Shown one piece after another: positions 9,910 through 18,052 of a DNA stretch of 64,000 nt. The DNA comes from Halosimplex litoreum (lineage in GTDB: Archaea > Halobacteriota > Halobacteria > Halobacteriales > Haloarculaceae): contig NZ_CP065856.1 in NCBI RefSeq assembly GCF_016065055.1, forward strand, positions 2,107,836 to 2,171,835, written 5' to 3'. Under the pieces are notes generated by a model, which was given only the letters and a program-made list of their open reading frames with translations, was not told the DNA's origin and ran no database searches. Positions within the stretch are counted from its first letter, which is position 1, and each line of letters opens with the position of its first letter. Made by a program: the position numbers and the translations under genes.

Positions 9910-10692
9910 ATGCCATCACCAGGTAGCGAACAAATTTGGCTGTGGATCGGGACGGTAGGAATGTTCCTGGGCATGCTGTACTTCATCGCCCGCGGCTGGG
10001 GCGAAGAAGACCAGAAGCGCCAGGAATTCTACATCGTGACGATACTTATCACGGCGATCGCCGGCGTGAACTATCTCGCGATGGCGACCGGTTTCGGACT
10101 GACGACGGTCAACGTCGCCGGTGAGGAGCTCAGTATCTACTGGGCGCGGTACACGGACTGGTTGTTCACGACGCCGCTGTTGCTGATCGACCTCGGACTG
10201 CTCGCGCGGGCAAACCGCAACCAGCTGACGACGCTGGTCAGCCTCGACGCGCTGATGATCGGCACCGGTGCGATCGCGACGCTGGCCGGCGGGAACTTCG
10301 TGGTCGCCGGCCTCGACGACGGCGCCCGCCGACTGGTCTGGTGGGGGATCAGCACCGGCTTCCTGCTGGTGTTGTTGTACTTCCTGTTCGGGACGCTCAC
10401 CGAGCAGGCCCAGGAACTGGGCAGCGACGTGGGCGCGAAGTTCGCACAGTTGCGCAACCTGATCGTCGCGGTCTGGCTGGTCTACCCGGTGTGGTGGCTG
10501 GCCGGCACCGAGGGGCTGGGACTGCTCCCCGAAGTCAGCGGGAGCGTCCTGTTCGTCGAGACGGCCGGGTTCATGGTACTGGACCTGGTCGCGAAGGTCG
10601 GCTTCGGGTTCCTGCTGCTGTCGAGCCGGCAGGTCCTCGACGACGTCTCCGCCGCGAGCGGCACCGGCGCGGCCGCGACCGCCGACGACTGA
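9910..10692 (+). CDS. bop: Bacteriorhodopsin (light-driven proton pump)
   Basis: 260-residue seven-helix opsin. Helix C has [17 protein letters not shown], giving the pump triad Asp83/Thr87/Asp94 (D85/T89/D96 in Halobacterium numbering) and Arg80. Helix G has [12 protein letters not shown] with Asp225 and the retinal Schiff-base Lys229. Release-group glutamates Glu201 and Glu217 are present. So this is a proton pump, not a chloride pump or sensory rhodopsin. Start [10 protein letters not shown] at 9910 is chosen because the upstream TTG (9862) lies inside the UAS. Flanked by its activator and by retinal-synthesis genes. Confidence 0.96.
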   Translation: MPSPGSEQIWLWIGTVGMFLGMLYFIARGWGEEDQKRQEFYIVTILITAIAGVNYLAMATGFGLTTVNVAGEELSIYWARYTDWLFTTPLLLIDLGLLARANRNQLTTLVSLDALMIGTGAIATLAGGNFVVAGLDDGARRLVWWGISTGFLLVLLYFLFGTLTEQAQELGSDVGAKFAQLRNLIVAVWLVYPVWWLAGTEGLGLLPEVSGSVLFVETAGFMVLDLVAKVGFGFLLLSSRQVLDDVSAASGTGAAATADD

Positions 10693-10712
10693 CGCGACGC
10701 TCGCTCGTCGCG
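10693..10712 (+). terminator. Stem-loop after bop
   Basis: CGCGACG and CGTCGCG form a 7-bp stem with a 6-nt loop starting at the base after the bop stop codon. No clear T-tract follows, so it could be a terminator or an mRNA 3'-end stabiliser. Confidence 0.35.
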
Positions 10713-10892
10713 ACGGCCGGCCGGCGCGGCCGGGCGTCCCGTACTAGCCTGTAGGAGACGAAACGTAGCCCGACACGGACTCGGTGGGAGCCGAACTGGC
10801 CCACTCCGTCGGGCCGCCGTCACCGCCGAACAGTATCACGGCCGAGAATCGGCCCGAACCGACTACGGTTGCGGCCTCCGGAGACCGATACG

Positions 10893-11615
10893 ATGAGTTC
10901 GTTGACTTACGTCCAGTTCCACGCGCTGTACGTCCTGCCGGTACTGGCGGCGCTGACGGCGACGGTCCACCACCGTCGCGACAGCGTCGACTGGCGGGTC
11001 GGAGCGAGCGGGCTGGCGGTCGTCACCGTCCTCGCGGTGGCGTACACGACGCCGTGGGACCGCCTGCTCATCTCGATGGGCGTGTGGTCCTACGGCGCCG
11101 GCACGGTCGCGGGCCGCCTGTGGGGCGTCCCGTACGAAGAGATCGCGTTCTTCGTCCTCCAGCCCGCGCTGACGACGCTGTGGGCGCTCCACGTCGCCGG
11201 CCCGGTACTCGAAGGGGTCTCCCACAGTCGGCGGGACCGCGTCCTCGGGGCCGGCGCCGGCCTCGTGGTCGGCGCCGTCGGCCTCCTCGCGCTGACCGCG
11301 CCGGCGACGACGTATCTCGGCGCGATCCTCGCGTGGGCCGGGCCGGTACTGGCGCTGCAGTGGGCGGTCGGCTGGCGGTACCTCTGGCGCGTCCGTGCCC
11401 GCGTCGCCGTCGCCGTGCTGGTCCCGTCGGCGTACCTCTGGGCGGTCGACCGCCTGGCTATCCAGGCGGGCGTCTGGACCATCTCCGACACCTACACTAC
11501 GGGGCTGGCGGTCGCCGGCCTCCCGGTCGAGGAGATGCTGTTTTTCCTCGTGACGAACTGCTTCGTCGTTCAGGGCCTCGTCCTGTTCCGCTGGGTGGTC
11601 CACCGATGGCGCTAG
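10893..11615 (+). CDS. crtY: Lycopene beta-cyclase, heterodimer-type fused (CrtYcd-like)
   Basis: 240-residue membrane protein that cyclises lycopene to beta-carotene, the precursor of retinal. It is an internal duplication of the CrtYc/CrtYd type. The first half has TTPWDRLLISMGVWSY and VPYEEIAFFVLQ; the second has AVDRLAIQAGVW and LPVEEMLFFLVTN. About seven hydrophobic helices are visible. ATG 10893 is preferred to an earlier ATG/GTG that adds an uncharacteristic tail. It overlaps the next gene by 10 bp, so cyclase and carotene cleavage enzyme are coupled. Confidence 0.88.
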   Translation: MSSLTYVQFHALYVLPVLAALTATVHHRRDSVDWRVGASGLAVVTVLAVAYTTPWDRLLISMGVWSYGAGTVAGRLWGVPYEEIAFFVLQPALTTLWALHVAGPVLEGVSHSRRDRVLGAGAGLVVGAVGLLALTAPATTYLGAILAWAGPVLALQWAVGWRYLWRVRARVAVAVLVPSAYLWAVDRLAIQAGVWTISDTYTTGLAVAGLPVEEMLFFLVTNCFVVQGLVLFRWVVHRWR

Positions 11616-12697
11616 CCCGCGAGCGAGCCGACGCCCGCGTCCCGCCGGCCGCCCGGGCGCCCTTGCGCGCGCTCGTCGTCTGGGTTCCCTGGCTCCCCGT
11701 CGGCGTCGCGACGCTCGCGTTCGCCGGCGGGCTGTCGATCCCGCCGGCGTGGCGGTACGCCCCGCTCGTCGTCAGCGTCGTCGCCTTCGGGATGCCACAC
11801 GGCGCCGTCGACTGGGCGGCGCTTCCCAGGGCAGCGGCCGGCCGGGGAGACGATTCCCCCGACCTTCGAAGGCCGTGGCGGCGCACCGCTGCCGCCCGCT
11901 TCGCCCGCCGGTGGCTCGCGGTCGTCGGCGTCGTCTACCTGATCGCGGGCAGCGTCTACGCGCTCGTGTGGTTCCGCGCGCCGCTCGTCGCCGCGGGCGC
12001 GTTCCTCGCGCTGACGTGGTTCCACTGGGGTCAGGGCGAGATCCACCCGCTCCGAGCGGTGCTCGACGCCGACCACCTCGACGCGCGGTGGCGGCGTGGG
12101 CTGACCCTCGCCGTCCGCGGCGCGTTGCCGATGGGCGTCCCGCTACTGGCGTTTCCCGACCGCTACCGCGCAGTCCTGACCTCCTTCGTCGCCCCGTTCG
12201 GCGGGTCGGTGCCAGCGTGGCCGTTCACCGCCGACGCGCGACTCGCCCTCGGGGCCGCGCTCGGGAGCCTGACGCTCGCGACGCTCGCGGTCGGCTACCG
12301 CGCGGCGGCCGACCGGCGGGCGTGGGTGGTCGACGCCGGCGAGACGGGCCTGCTGTGGGCCTACTTCCTCGCCGTTCCGCCCGTGTTCGCGGTCGGACTG
12401 TACTTCTGTTGCTGGCACGCGCCCCGCCACGTCGCGCGGGTCATCGCGCTGGACGACCGGGCTGTCGCAGCCCTCGAAGGCGGACGACTCGCGCCCGCAC
12501 TCGGACGGTTCGCCCGCGAGGCGGCCGTCCCGACGCTCGTCGCGCTCGTCGGCTGTGCCGGGTTGTGGTGGGTGGCGCCGGCGCCCGAGCCCACGCTCGC
12601 GGGCGCGACCGGCGTCTACCTGGTCGCGATCGCCGTGTTGACGCTGCCTCACGTGGTCGTCGTGACGTGGCTCGACCGAATCGCGGGCTACTGGTAG
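11606..12697 (+). CDS. blh: Brp/Blh-family beta-carotene 15,15'-dioxygenase
   Basis: 363-residue polytopic membrane enzyme that splits beta-carotene to two retinal molecules for bacteriorhodopsin. Conserved His motifs: GMPHGAVDW near residue 55, TWFHWGQGE in the middle, CCWHAPRHVARV later; these would bind the iron. The start at 11606 lies inside the end of crtY, and its own frame continues far upstream without a credible start. Genetically linked to bop as in other haloarchaea. Brp and Blh cannot be told apart by eye. Confidence 0.9.
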   Translation: MALARERADARVPPAARAPLRALVVWVPWLPVGVATLAFAGGLSIPPAWRYAPLVVSVVAFGMPHGAVDWAALPRAAAGRGDDSPDLRRPWRRTAAARFARRWLAVVGVVYLIAGSVYALVWFRAPLVAAGAFLALTWFHWGQGEIHPLRAVLDADHLDARWRRGLTLAVRGALPMGVPLLAFPDRYRAVLTSFVAPFGGSVPAWPFTADARLALGAALGSLTLATLAVGYRAAADRRAWVVDAGETGLLWAYFLAVPPVFAVGLYFCCWHAPRHVARVIALDDRAVAALEGGRLAPALGRFAREAAVPTLVALVGCAGLWWVAPAPEPTLAGATGVYLVAIAVLTLPHVVVVTWLDRIAGYW

Positions 12698-12813
12698 CGA
12701 GGCGCGACCGGAGGGAGCGCCTCGCTCGTCCGGGCGGCGTTCGCTCCGCTCACGATGTTCGCGCCGCCCGGACTGAAAACGGTTAACTGCCTACGCGGAC
12801 AAACCCGGATCAA

Positions 12814-13503
12814 ATGGCCGAGGACGTCAAACCCACTCGCAAGGAGCTCATGCAGATCGAGGAGCGCATCGAGCTCTCCGAGCGCGGGCACGACACGCTG
12901 GAGCAGAAGCGCGACGGCCTCATCATGGAGTTCATGGACATCCTCGACGAGGCCCAGGACGTGCGCGCCGACCTCGACGAGAAGTACGAGGAAGCCCAGA
13001 ACGCGATCAACATGGCCCGCGCGCTCGACGGCGACGTGGCCGTGCGGGGTGCGGCCGCCGCGCTCAAGGAACATCCCGAGCTCACGACCCAGTCCAAGAG
13101 CGTCATGGGCGTCTACATCCCCCAGATCGACTCGACGAAGGTCTCCAAGAGCCTCGACGAGCGGGGCTACGGCGTCCTCGGGACCAGCGCCCGCATCGAC
13201 GAGGCCGCCGAGGCCTACGAGGAGTTGCTCGACCAGATCATCCTCGCGGCCGAGGTCGAGACGGCGATGAAGAAGATGCTCGACGAGATCGAGACGACCA
13301 AGCGCCGCGTCAACGCTCTGGAGTTCAAGCTGCTGCCGGAACTGCGCGCCAACGAGGAGTACATCGAGCAGAAGCTCGAAGAGCAGGAGCGCGAAGAGAT
13401 CTTCCGCATGAAGAAGATCAAAGACAAGAAGGAACGCGAGGAGGCCGCCGAGGACGCCGAGGAAGAAGACGCCGAGGAAGAGCCCGTCCCGGCCGACGAC
13501 TGA
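12814..13503 (+). CDS. atpD: A-type ATP synthase subunit D (central axle)
   Basis: 229-residue coiled-coil axle that rotates inside the A3B3 head. [19 protein letters not shown] and the C-terminal LEFKLLPEL...[12 protein letters not shown] helix are typical of the family. It is separated from atpB by the 5-kb phototrophy cluster and so must use its own promoter: a GGTTAACTGCC box lies at about 12779-12789. The C-terminal tail is Glu/Asp-rich, as in other haloarchaea. Confidence 0.95.
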   Translation: MAEDVKPTRKELMQIEERIELSERGHDTLEQKRDGLIMEFMDILDEAQDVRADLDEKYEEAQNAINMARALDGDVAVRGAAAALKEHPELTTQSKSVMGVYIPQIDSTKVSKSLDERGYGVLGTSARIDEAAEAYEELLDQIILAAEVETAMKKMLDEIETTKRRVNALEFKLLPELRANEEYIEQKLEEQEREEIFRMKKIKDKKEREEAAEDAEEEDAEEEPVPADD

Positions 13504-13648
13504 CTACGGTCGCGTTCTCTCCTTCTCCACATCTCGTTCGGTTGCCGTCTTCATCGTCCTCCCGCCACCGGCGACTGTGTGCCCCGCCACCGCACCGGCG
13601 ACTGTGTACCCCGCCACCGTTTAGTCCGCGCCGCGCGCACGGGCGGAC

Positions 13649-14041
13649 GTGACCTGTCCCGACTGCGGCGCGCCGACGCTCGCCTTCACCGTCCCCGAGC
13701 AGTACCGCGACGCCCTGCCCGGAGACAGCGGGGGTGCGGAGGTCTGTACCCGCTGTCTCGCCCTCCGCCCCGTCGCCGATCCGCCCGCCGACCTGCCCGA
13801 TTTCACCGCGATCAGCGACGCCGTCCCGTCGAACGACGACGCGGCCGTCCCGTTCGTGCTGATGGTCGGCCTGATCCCGTCGCTTGCGACCAACCGCGCG
13901 GAGATCTCCGCCCTCCTGACGAGCGTCGAACGCGCCGGGACCGACCCGCTGCTCGCGCTCGACCGCCTCGCCGACGACTCGGGCGTCGACGCCGAGGCCG
14001 ACCTGCGCACCCGCCGACGGCAACTCGAACAACTGCTGTGA
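13649..14041 (+). CDS. Small zinc-ribbon-like haloarchaeal protein
   Basis: 130 residues from a GTG start. Two CxxC pairs, TCPDCG at residues 2-7 and CTRC at about 34-37, suggest a bound zinc ion. The rest is a compact helical domain (FVLMVGLIPSLATNRAEISALL). It resembles the DUF6276 proteins of haloarchaea from memory; function unknown. It follows atpD by about 145 bp on the same strand and converges on prf1. Confidence 0.7.
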   Translation: MTCPDCGAPTLAFTVPEQYRDALPGDSGGAEVCTRCLALRPVADPPADLPDFTAISDAVPSNDDAAVPFVLMVGLIPSLATNRAEISALLTSVERAGTDPLLALDRLADDSGVDAEADLRTRRRQLEQLL

Positions 14042-14423
14042 TCGCGGAGTATTGTGAGTTACCGCCTGGTAGGCCATGCCTTTCGACGCTGGAATTGGCT
14101 CCCCTACTCTGTTAGGTACATCGCATTTACATCGCGGGGTAATATTGGATAACGCGGCATCGATGCCAGGTGCCGCCGCGACGACACGTAGGACCCGTCG
14201 TCGTCTCCCCCCCAATCCCCCCCTTACCACCAGCACCCATTTCGCGTCGCCGGTGGTGGCCCGACGGAGGCACTCCCCCCCGCCTCCCGGGTACGCCGGC
14301 GACACTCTCTCCCTTTCGGTAACGCCCGATTACTCGCGAGTCCCTCGACCGCCGGTCGCTCGCGGACGGCGCCGCGGCTGATCGGTCGGGAAATCGACGG
14401 AGAACCGGTGAGCGACGCGGGGC
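14042..14423. other. Convergent intergenic region
   Basis: No credible gene. It separates the 3' ends of the zinc-ribbon gene and prf1. It holds C-rich runs on the plus strand near 14205-14285, which read as G-runs downstream of prf1. At 14045-14058 is CGGAGTATTGTGAG, repeated exactly at 35689-35702. Frames such as 14076-14381 have arginine/proline-rich composition unlike the real genes here. Confidence 0.5.
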
Positions 14424-15686
14424 TTAGACCCCAGTAGAGTACCGCAGGATACCGGCGATGCCGCCGAACGCCGAGAGCAGCTGTTCGCCTTTCTCGAAGT
14501 CCGTCGAGACGAAGTAGGTCTCGGTACCGCGCTGTTCGGCGAGTTCCATGAGGTGGTCGATTGCATCGTCGCGCTCGCCCTCCATGGTCTCGCCGCAGCG
14601 GTCGCAGGCCCGGTCGTCGTCCAGCGGCTCCGATTGCCCGAGCAACTCGCGTTCGGTGTGGCCGCTGGGGCAGTCGTAGATGGCCACGTCCTGGCGCAGG
14701 TCCTCGCTGAGTAGCAGCGTCTCGACGGCGCCCATGTTGAGGTTCTCGCGGGTGGGGCCGAAGCCGTAGGTGGCGAGGTCGCCGTCGTGGAGCTCGTCGA
14801 AGAACTGCTCCATGTACTTCTTGTCCTGGAGCATCTCGTGCTCGTCGAGGACGTCCTGGGCGGCGTCGACTAGGTCGTGGAGGCCGGACTCGTCGGTGTA
14901 GGCCACGTCGAACTTCCCCAGCACCATGTCGCCCAGTTCGTGGTGGAGGTAGTCGCCGTCTAGAAATTCGTCTTTGGTCGGCGAGGGGCCGCCGACGAGG
15001 ACGCCGTCCATCTCGTGGCGCTGGTCGACGAACAGATCGTTGGCCATCCCCGCGACCTCCTGATAGAAGTTGTCGATCGCTTCGAGGCGCAGGCGGGCGA
15101 ATCGCTGTGCGGACTGACCACCTTTGCGCTGTTTGCCCGGCACGAGCGAGGAGGCGGATTTGACGGGCTCGACGCGCTTGCCGCGCAGCCAACCGACGTT
15201 GGCCTCGCGCCGGTCGAGGACGACCAGGCCGAACAGGCCCTTGTCGGCGAGCATCTCCTCCAGCGGCTCCGTGAGAAAGTCCGAATCGCAGTGGTAGCGA
15301 AAGGACTCGATGGGCTGGGGCGGACTCTCGAGGGTCCGAGTGATCATCTCCGAGCGGCCGCCGCCGGTGTCGATGGAGCCCGAGAAGACGACCATCCCGT
15401 TCTCCGGCGGGTAGGTGTCGTAGTACCGCAGCCGGTCCTTGATGGAGGTCAGGGCGTCCTGGACGGCCGTGCGGGTGTCCTTGGACTTGATGTTGGCGGC
15501 CTCGCTGTGCTCCTGGGTGACGTGGGCGACGACGCTGCTGACCTGGCGGTCCTCCGGGATGTAGATCGAGACCAGTTGCGTCCCCGACCCGCTGTAGCCC
15601 TTGAGCTCCTCGATGACCTTGCGGAACTCGTATTTTTGCTTCTGTTGGTATTGCTCCGTAATACTTTCCTCGTTGGAGTCACTCAT
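14424..15686 (-). CDS. prf1: Peptide chain release factor aRF1 with element-supplied N-terminus
   Basis: 420-residue archaeal class I release factor acting at all three stop codons. NIKS (in AANIKSKDTR) recognises the stop; GGQ (in RKGGQSAQRF) triggers peptide release; the C-terminal domain contains paired CxxC motifs (ACDRCGE) for zinc. The first ~21 residues (MSDSNEESITEQYQQ then KQKYEF) use AT-richer codons than the rest. A second, more typical aRF1 start, MSEHAEQSDKQKYE, lies 5.5 kb away at 21151. The gene thus appears to be a chimera created by the adjacent integrative element. Its start is 8 bp from a divergent element gene. Confidence 0.96.
   Translation of the reverse strand: MSDSNEESITEQYQQKQKYEFRKVIEELKGYSGSGTQLVSIYIPEDRQVSSVVAHVTQEHSEAANIKSKDTRTAVQDALTSIKDRLRYYDTYPPENGMVVFSGSIDTGGGRSEMITRTLESPPQPIESFRYHCDSDFLTEPLEEMLADKGLFGLVVLDRREANVGWLRGKRVEPVKSASSLVPGKQRKGGQSAQRFARLRLEAIDNFYQEVAGMANDLFVDQRHEMDGVLVGGPSPTKDEFLDGDYLHHELGDMVLGKFDVAYTDESGLHDLVDAAQDVLDEHEMLQDKKYMEQFFDELHDGDLATYGFGPTRENLNMGAVETLLLSEDLRQDVAIYDCPSGHTERELLGQSEPLDDDRACDRCGETMEGERDDAIDHLMELAEQRGTETYFVSTDFEKGEQLLSAFGGIAGILRYSTGV
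15625..15635 (+). repeat. Left attachment core (attL)
   Basis: AACTCGTATTT, identical to 21108-21118; 16 of 20 bases match when extended rightward. On the prf1 strand it encodes the KYE part of KQKYEF. Confidence 0.75.
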
Positions 15687-15694
15687 TGCTGGAT

Positions 15695-16243
15695 ATGGGA
15701 GAAAAGACTACCAAGACGGTTAAGGTGTCGGCTTCCACCGCAGAGGAATGGGACGAATACGTAGAAGAGAATGCCGAAGTGGACAGTGTGAGCCACCTAA
15801 TACGGCTCTCTGTCCAGAAAGAAATCAGTGGGGAATACGACATTGAACAACGACGTGAAAGCCGCTCAGTCGAAGGAAGCGAAGCCACGGAGGGAGAGGT
15901 TCTTACCCAACTTCGGAAGGTGAATACGGCCATTGGCGACGTAGAAGAACGGTTGTCTGCCCTCGAAGAGACGGAGAAAGCCGAAGCCGGGTTCGACTTG
16001 AAAAAGGCGATTCACAGCAATTTGGAGGTTGTCGCATGGACAGACAAAGAGCGGGGCAATTGGGACGAAAGCGATTTGGAGTTTCACGACTCCGTACACT
16101 CGGCTCAAGACGTTGCTGAAAGCATTGGGGCAGATACGGCAGACGTTAGAAGCAAAATGGAGAAAATGGCCAAAGAAAGCGGGATTGTCGAGATTGCTGA
16201 AATGGACAGTGGCCGTGTGTACGCATGGAGGGCCGCGAAATGA
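15695..16243 (+). CDS. Element regulator: ribbon-helix-helix plus winged-helix-like protein
   Basis: 182 residues. The N-terminus (TTKTVKVSASTAEEWDEYVE then SVSHLIRLSVQKE) looks like a ribbon-helix-helix DNA-binding domain. A central coiled coil (LRKVNTAIGDVEERLSALEE) follows, then a C-terminal helix-turn-helix-like region (AQDVAESIGADTADVRSKME to GRVYAWRAAK). ATG 15695 is preferred over TTG 15686. It overlaps the integrase by 4 bp, suggesting a role in directing or controlling recombination. Its start is only 8 bp from the divergent prf1 start, so each promoter must lie inside the other gene. Confidence 0.8.
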   Translation: MGEKTTKTVKVSASTAEEWDEYVEENAEVDSVSHLIRLSVQKEISGEYDIEQRRESRSVEGSEATEGEVLTQLRKVNTAIGDVEERLSALEETEKAEAGFDLKKAIHSNLEVVAWTDKERGNWDESDLEFHDSVHSAQDVAESIGADTADVRSKMEKMAKESGIVEIAEMDSGRVYAWRAAK

Positions 16244-17220
16244 AGGACAAGGATTTTGAGCGGGTTCTTGAACGGTTCGACAGGAAGCAAAAGAAAGGCG
16301 GTGGACAGATTTCACCAGAGACGGCAGAGTATTACCGCTCAATGGCCCACGACTTTCGGGAGTGGTTAGACAAACCGATAGAAGATACACAGTTTGTGGA
16401 CGTAGAAGACTGGTATGCGCACCTTGATGAACAGTCTAATTCAGACGCTTCGGTTCGGAAAGGGAAAGGCGCACTCGCGGCCTTCTACGGGATTGCTAAC
16501 AAGCTGGCAGACACCGACAGAATCGACATTGACAGGTTCGGACGTAATACCCCTGCCGACAGAGCAGACTACTCCTCGAAGCACCAAGACACCCTCAAGA
16601 GCCGAGAAACCCGCGAAGATTTGGAATGGTTGGAACCGGAGGAAGTGGACAAACTGGCGCGGGCCACCGATAAGCTCAGGGACGAATTAATGGTAAGGCT
16701 CATTTTCCAAACCGGAGTAAGAGTTACTGAGCTTTGCGAAATTCGGTATCCAGCAGACGTAGATACCGAAGAGCGGAGTATCAAAATCCGTGGCAAAGGC
16801 CGAAAGAACCGGACAGTCTACTATCAGGAGAAACTTGATTTAACAATGGACGTGTGGCTGAATGAGCGACGGCCAGCAGTCTACTACTCAGATGAGAGCG
16901 AATACCTCTTCCCAACCAGCCACAGTGAGAATATCACTCGGCAGACTGTCGAAGAGGTTGTTAGGGAAGCCGCGAAGGAAGCCGGATTACAGTCTGAATA
17001 CGGTGAGAATGCTAACGGCCACACTCTGCATTCAGTAACTCCTCATGTCCTTCGCCACTCATTTGCTATGGCCGCTCTCTCGAATGGTTGGGACTTGTAT
17101 CACTTGTCGAAGGCTTTGGGACATGAATCAACCGACGTAACTACGGAGACTTACTTACATGACGATGATGATAAAGTCCGTCAGGCATTCCGAAGTCGTG
17201 GGCCAGCCACGGACGATTGA
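16240..17220 (+). CDS. int: Tyrosine recombinase/integrase
   Basis: 326-residue phage-type integrase. An N-terminal SAM-like DNA-binding domain (EYYRSMAHDFREWLDK) is followed by the catalytic domain: Arg in TGVRVTEL, His-x-x-Arg in PHVLRHSFA, His in ALGHES and the nucleophile Tyr in TETYLH. All four motif blocks are intact, so it should be active. It would cut the AACTCGTATTT core within prf1. Start MKDKDFERVL overlaps the previous gene (ATGA). Confidence 0.93.
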   Translation: MKDKDFERVLERFDRKQKKGGGQISPETAEYYRSMAHDFREWLDKPIEDTQFVDVEDWYAHLDEQSNSDASVRKGKGALAAFYGIANKLADTDRIDIDRFGRNTPADRADYSSKHQDTLKSRETREDLEWLEPEEVDKLARATDKLRDELMVRLIFQTGVRVTELCEIRYPADVDTEERSIKIRGKGRKNRTVYYQEKLDLTMDVWLNERRPAVYYSDESEYLFPTSHSENITRQTVEEVVREAAKEAGLQSEYGENANGHTLHSVTPHVLRHSFAMAALSNGWDLYHLSKALGHESTDVTTETYLHDDDDKVRQAFRSRGPATDD

Positions 17221-17223
17221 GTA

Positions 17224-17232
17224 GTAATCACA
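17224..17232 (+). repeat. GTAATCACA repeat, copy 1
   Basis: Starts 3 bp after the integrase stop and is followed by GCGGCCCGGCC and a pyrimidine-rich run. Confidence 0.5.
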
Positions 17233-17413
17233 GCGGCCCGGCCCTTTCTTAGCTCTTCTACCCACAATATTCAGGCAATAGCAGGCTTCCATGGGGCGGT
17301 ATCACATTTATGAGATGCATAATATTTCTGTGGCGAGGGCCGATTTCACCCGGCCTTGTTTCCGAAATTAGCACCTTCAAACGCCGAAATGCTTACGCAC
17401 AAGGCCGCTCGCG

Positions 17414-17422
17414 TGTGATTAC
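17414..17422 (-). repeat. GTAATCACA repeat, copy 2 (inverted)
   Basis: On the minus strand it reads GTAATCACACGCGAGCGGCC, again a GTAATCACA block followed by a CGGCC block. Confidence 0.45.
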
Positions 17423-17573
17423 CCTCTCCCTTGATAAAGGCGACAAATCCACTACCTCAAGAACCAAGGGCCGCTAAAACACCGTTTGAGCCGATACTGT
17501 CCATAGAATCGCTAAACGGCCTTCAAATCTGCATACAATCTGCGTGAGCGTTTGTGTAAGTTATCTTAAGAAC

Positions 17574-17596
17574 CGAAAGATTTAAGTGGTTGGAGC
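17574..17596 (+). promoter_or_regulatory. Element promoter P1
   Basis: CGAAAGATTTAAGTGGTTGG: purine-rich BRE followed by TTTAAGT at 17581-17587. It matches promoter P2 (19707-19729) at 19 of 23 positions. Initiation about 25 bp downstream (near 17608) would place the transcript start just before the first of seven stem-loops. Confidence 0.65.
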
Positions 17597-17607
17597 GCAT
17601 AGTATAT

Positions 17608-17865
17608 ATCGTTGTCGGAGACGGCAACATAGACAACAATTCGTTGTCTGACATATCTGAGGTTCCCATCACCTCAGTCAAGATGGGTTTCACAAGTCGG
17701 AAACTTCCGTCTTGGTCAATTTCGAACGTATCAATCTGTCAATGTGCTTGGCTCAAAGCACTTCCCTCGATTCCGCCCATCCCTTCGCATTCTGGCGGAT
17801 TTAGGCGTTTCGGGTAACGTACAAAGCCCCACTACCGAGTGAGCTTTCATCGGCTCACGTCGGCC
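17608..17865 (+). ncRNA. Candidate structured RNA 1 (seven consecutive stem-loops)
   Basis: Non-overlapping stems in order: 17611-616/623-628 (6 bp, one GU); 17632-637/643-648 (6 bp); 17657-663/671-677 (7 bp); 17694-701/706-713 (3+4 bp around a T-T mismatch); 17744-749/756-761 (6 bp); 17772-777/794-799 (6 bp); 17835-844/853-863 (10 bp, one bulge). Loops are mostly 4-8 nt. That density is well above chance. A 75-codon frame crosses the region but has a TTG start and no domain. It could be a free RNA or the 5' leader of the gene at 17888. Confidence 0.5.
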
Positions 17866-17887
17866 TACTACGGTTCGGTGACTAACT

Positions 17888-18052
17888 ATGTCAGCAACTC
17901 AAGAAAAGGTTAATATTTCTCTCGATAGGGAGAGCTACGATAAGCTACAGCAACTCAAGCAAGAGCGGTTTGGCGGTGACAGTGGAGTAAGCCACAGCAG
18001 GGCTATCTACTACATGGCTGATACTCTTCTGGAAGGTGACAACCATGAGTAA
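17888..18052 (+). CDS. Small ribbon-helix-helix-like protein
   Basis: 54 residues: an N-terminal beta strand (EKVNISLDRESYDKLQQLK) and two helices (SHSRAIYYMADTLLEG) give an RHH/CopG-like pattern. The ATG follows the last stem-loop of candidate RNA 1. The stop overlaps the next gene (ATGAGTAA). Probably a DNA-binding regulator of the element; function inferred from shape only. Confidence 0.65.
   Translation: MSATQEKVNISLDRESYDKLQQLKQERFGGDSGVSHSRAIYYMADTLLEGDNHE

Larger units (their letters stand above)
17221..17573. other. Element non-coding region after integrase
   Basis: About 350 bp, stop-rich in all frames, with no gene seen. It contains two of the four GTAATCACA repeats (one inverted) and a GGCCG/CGGCC stem near 17336-17354. 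It ends at the first of the two matched promoters. Confidence 0.5.

Noticed and set aside
9862..9910. TTG at 9862 as bop start (16 extra residues)
   Set aside because: It lies in the UAS palindrome, and the extra residues do not resemble a bacteriorhodopsin leader.
14076..14381. 101-codon frame between the zinc-ribbon gene and prf1
   Set aside because: Proline/arginine-rich low-complexity translation with no motif; the gap is convergent and C-rich.
15679..15686. TCACTCAT present at both ends of the element (also 21144-21151) as attachment core
   Set aside because: It is simply the start of both prf1 copies (Met-Ser-Glu/Asp). The aRF1-like coding match continues past it to KQKYE, so the crossover lies deeper, in AACTCGTATTT.
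15625..15700. tRNA gene as integration target
   Set aside because: No cloverleaf-like sequence was found at either element end; the target is the prf1 coding sequence.
17590..17817. 75-codon frame within candidate RNA 1
   Set aside because: TTG start, no domain, and it coincides with the run of stem-loops; kept only as the alternative to the RNA.
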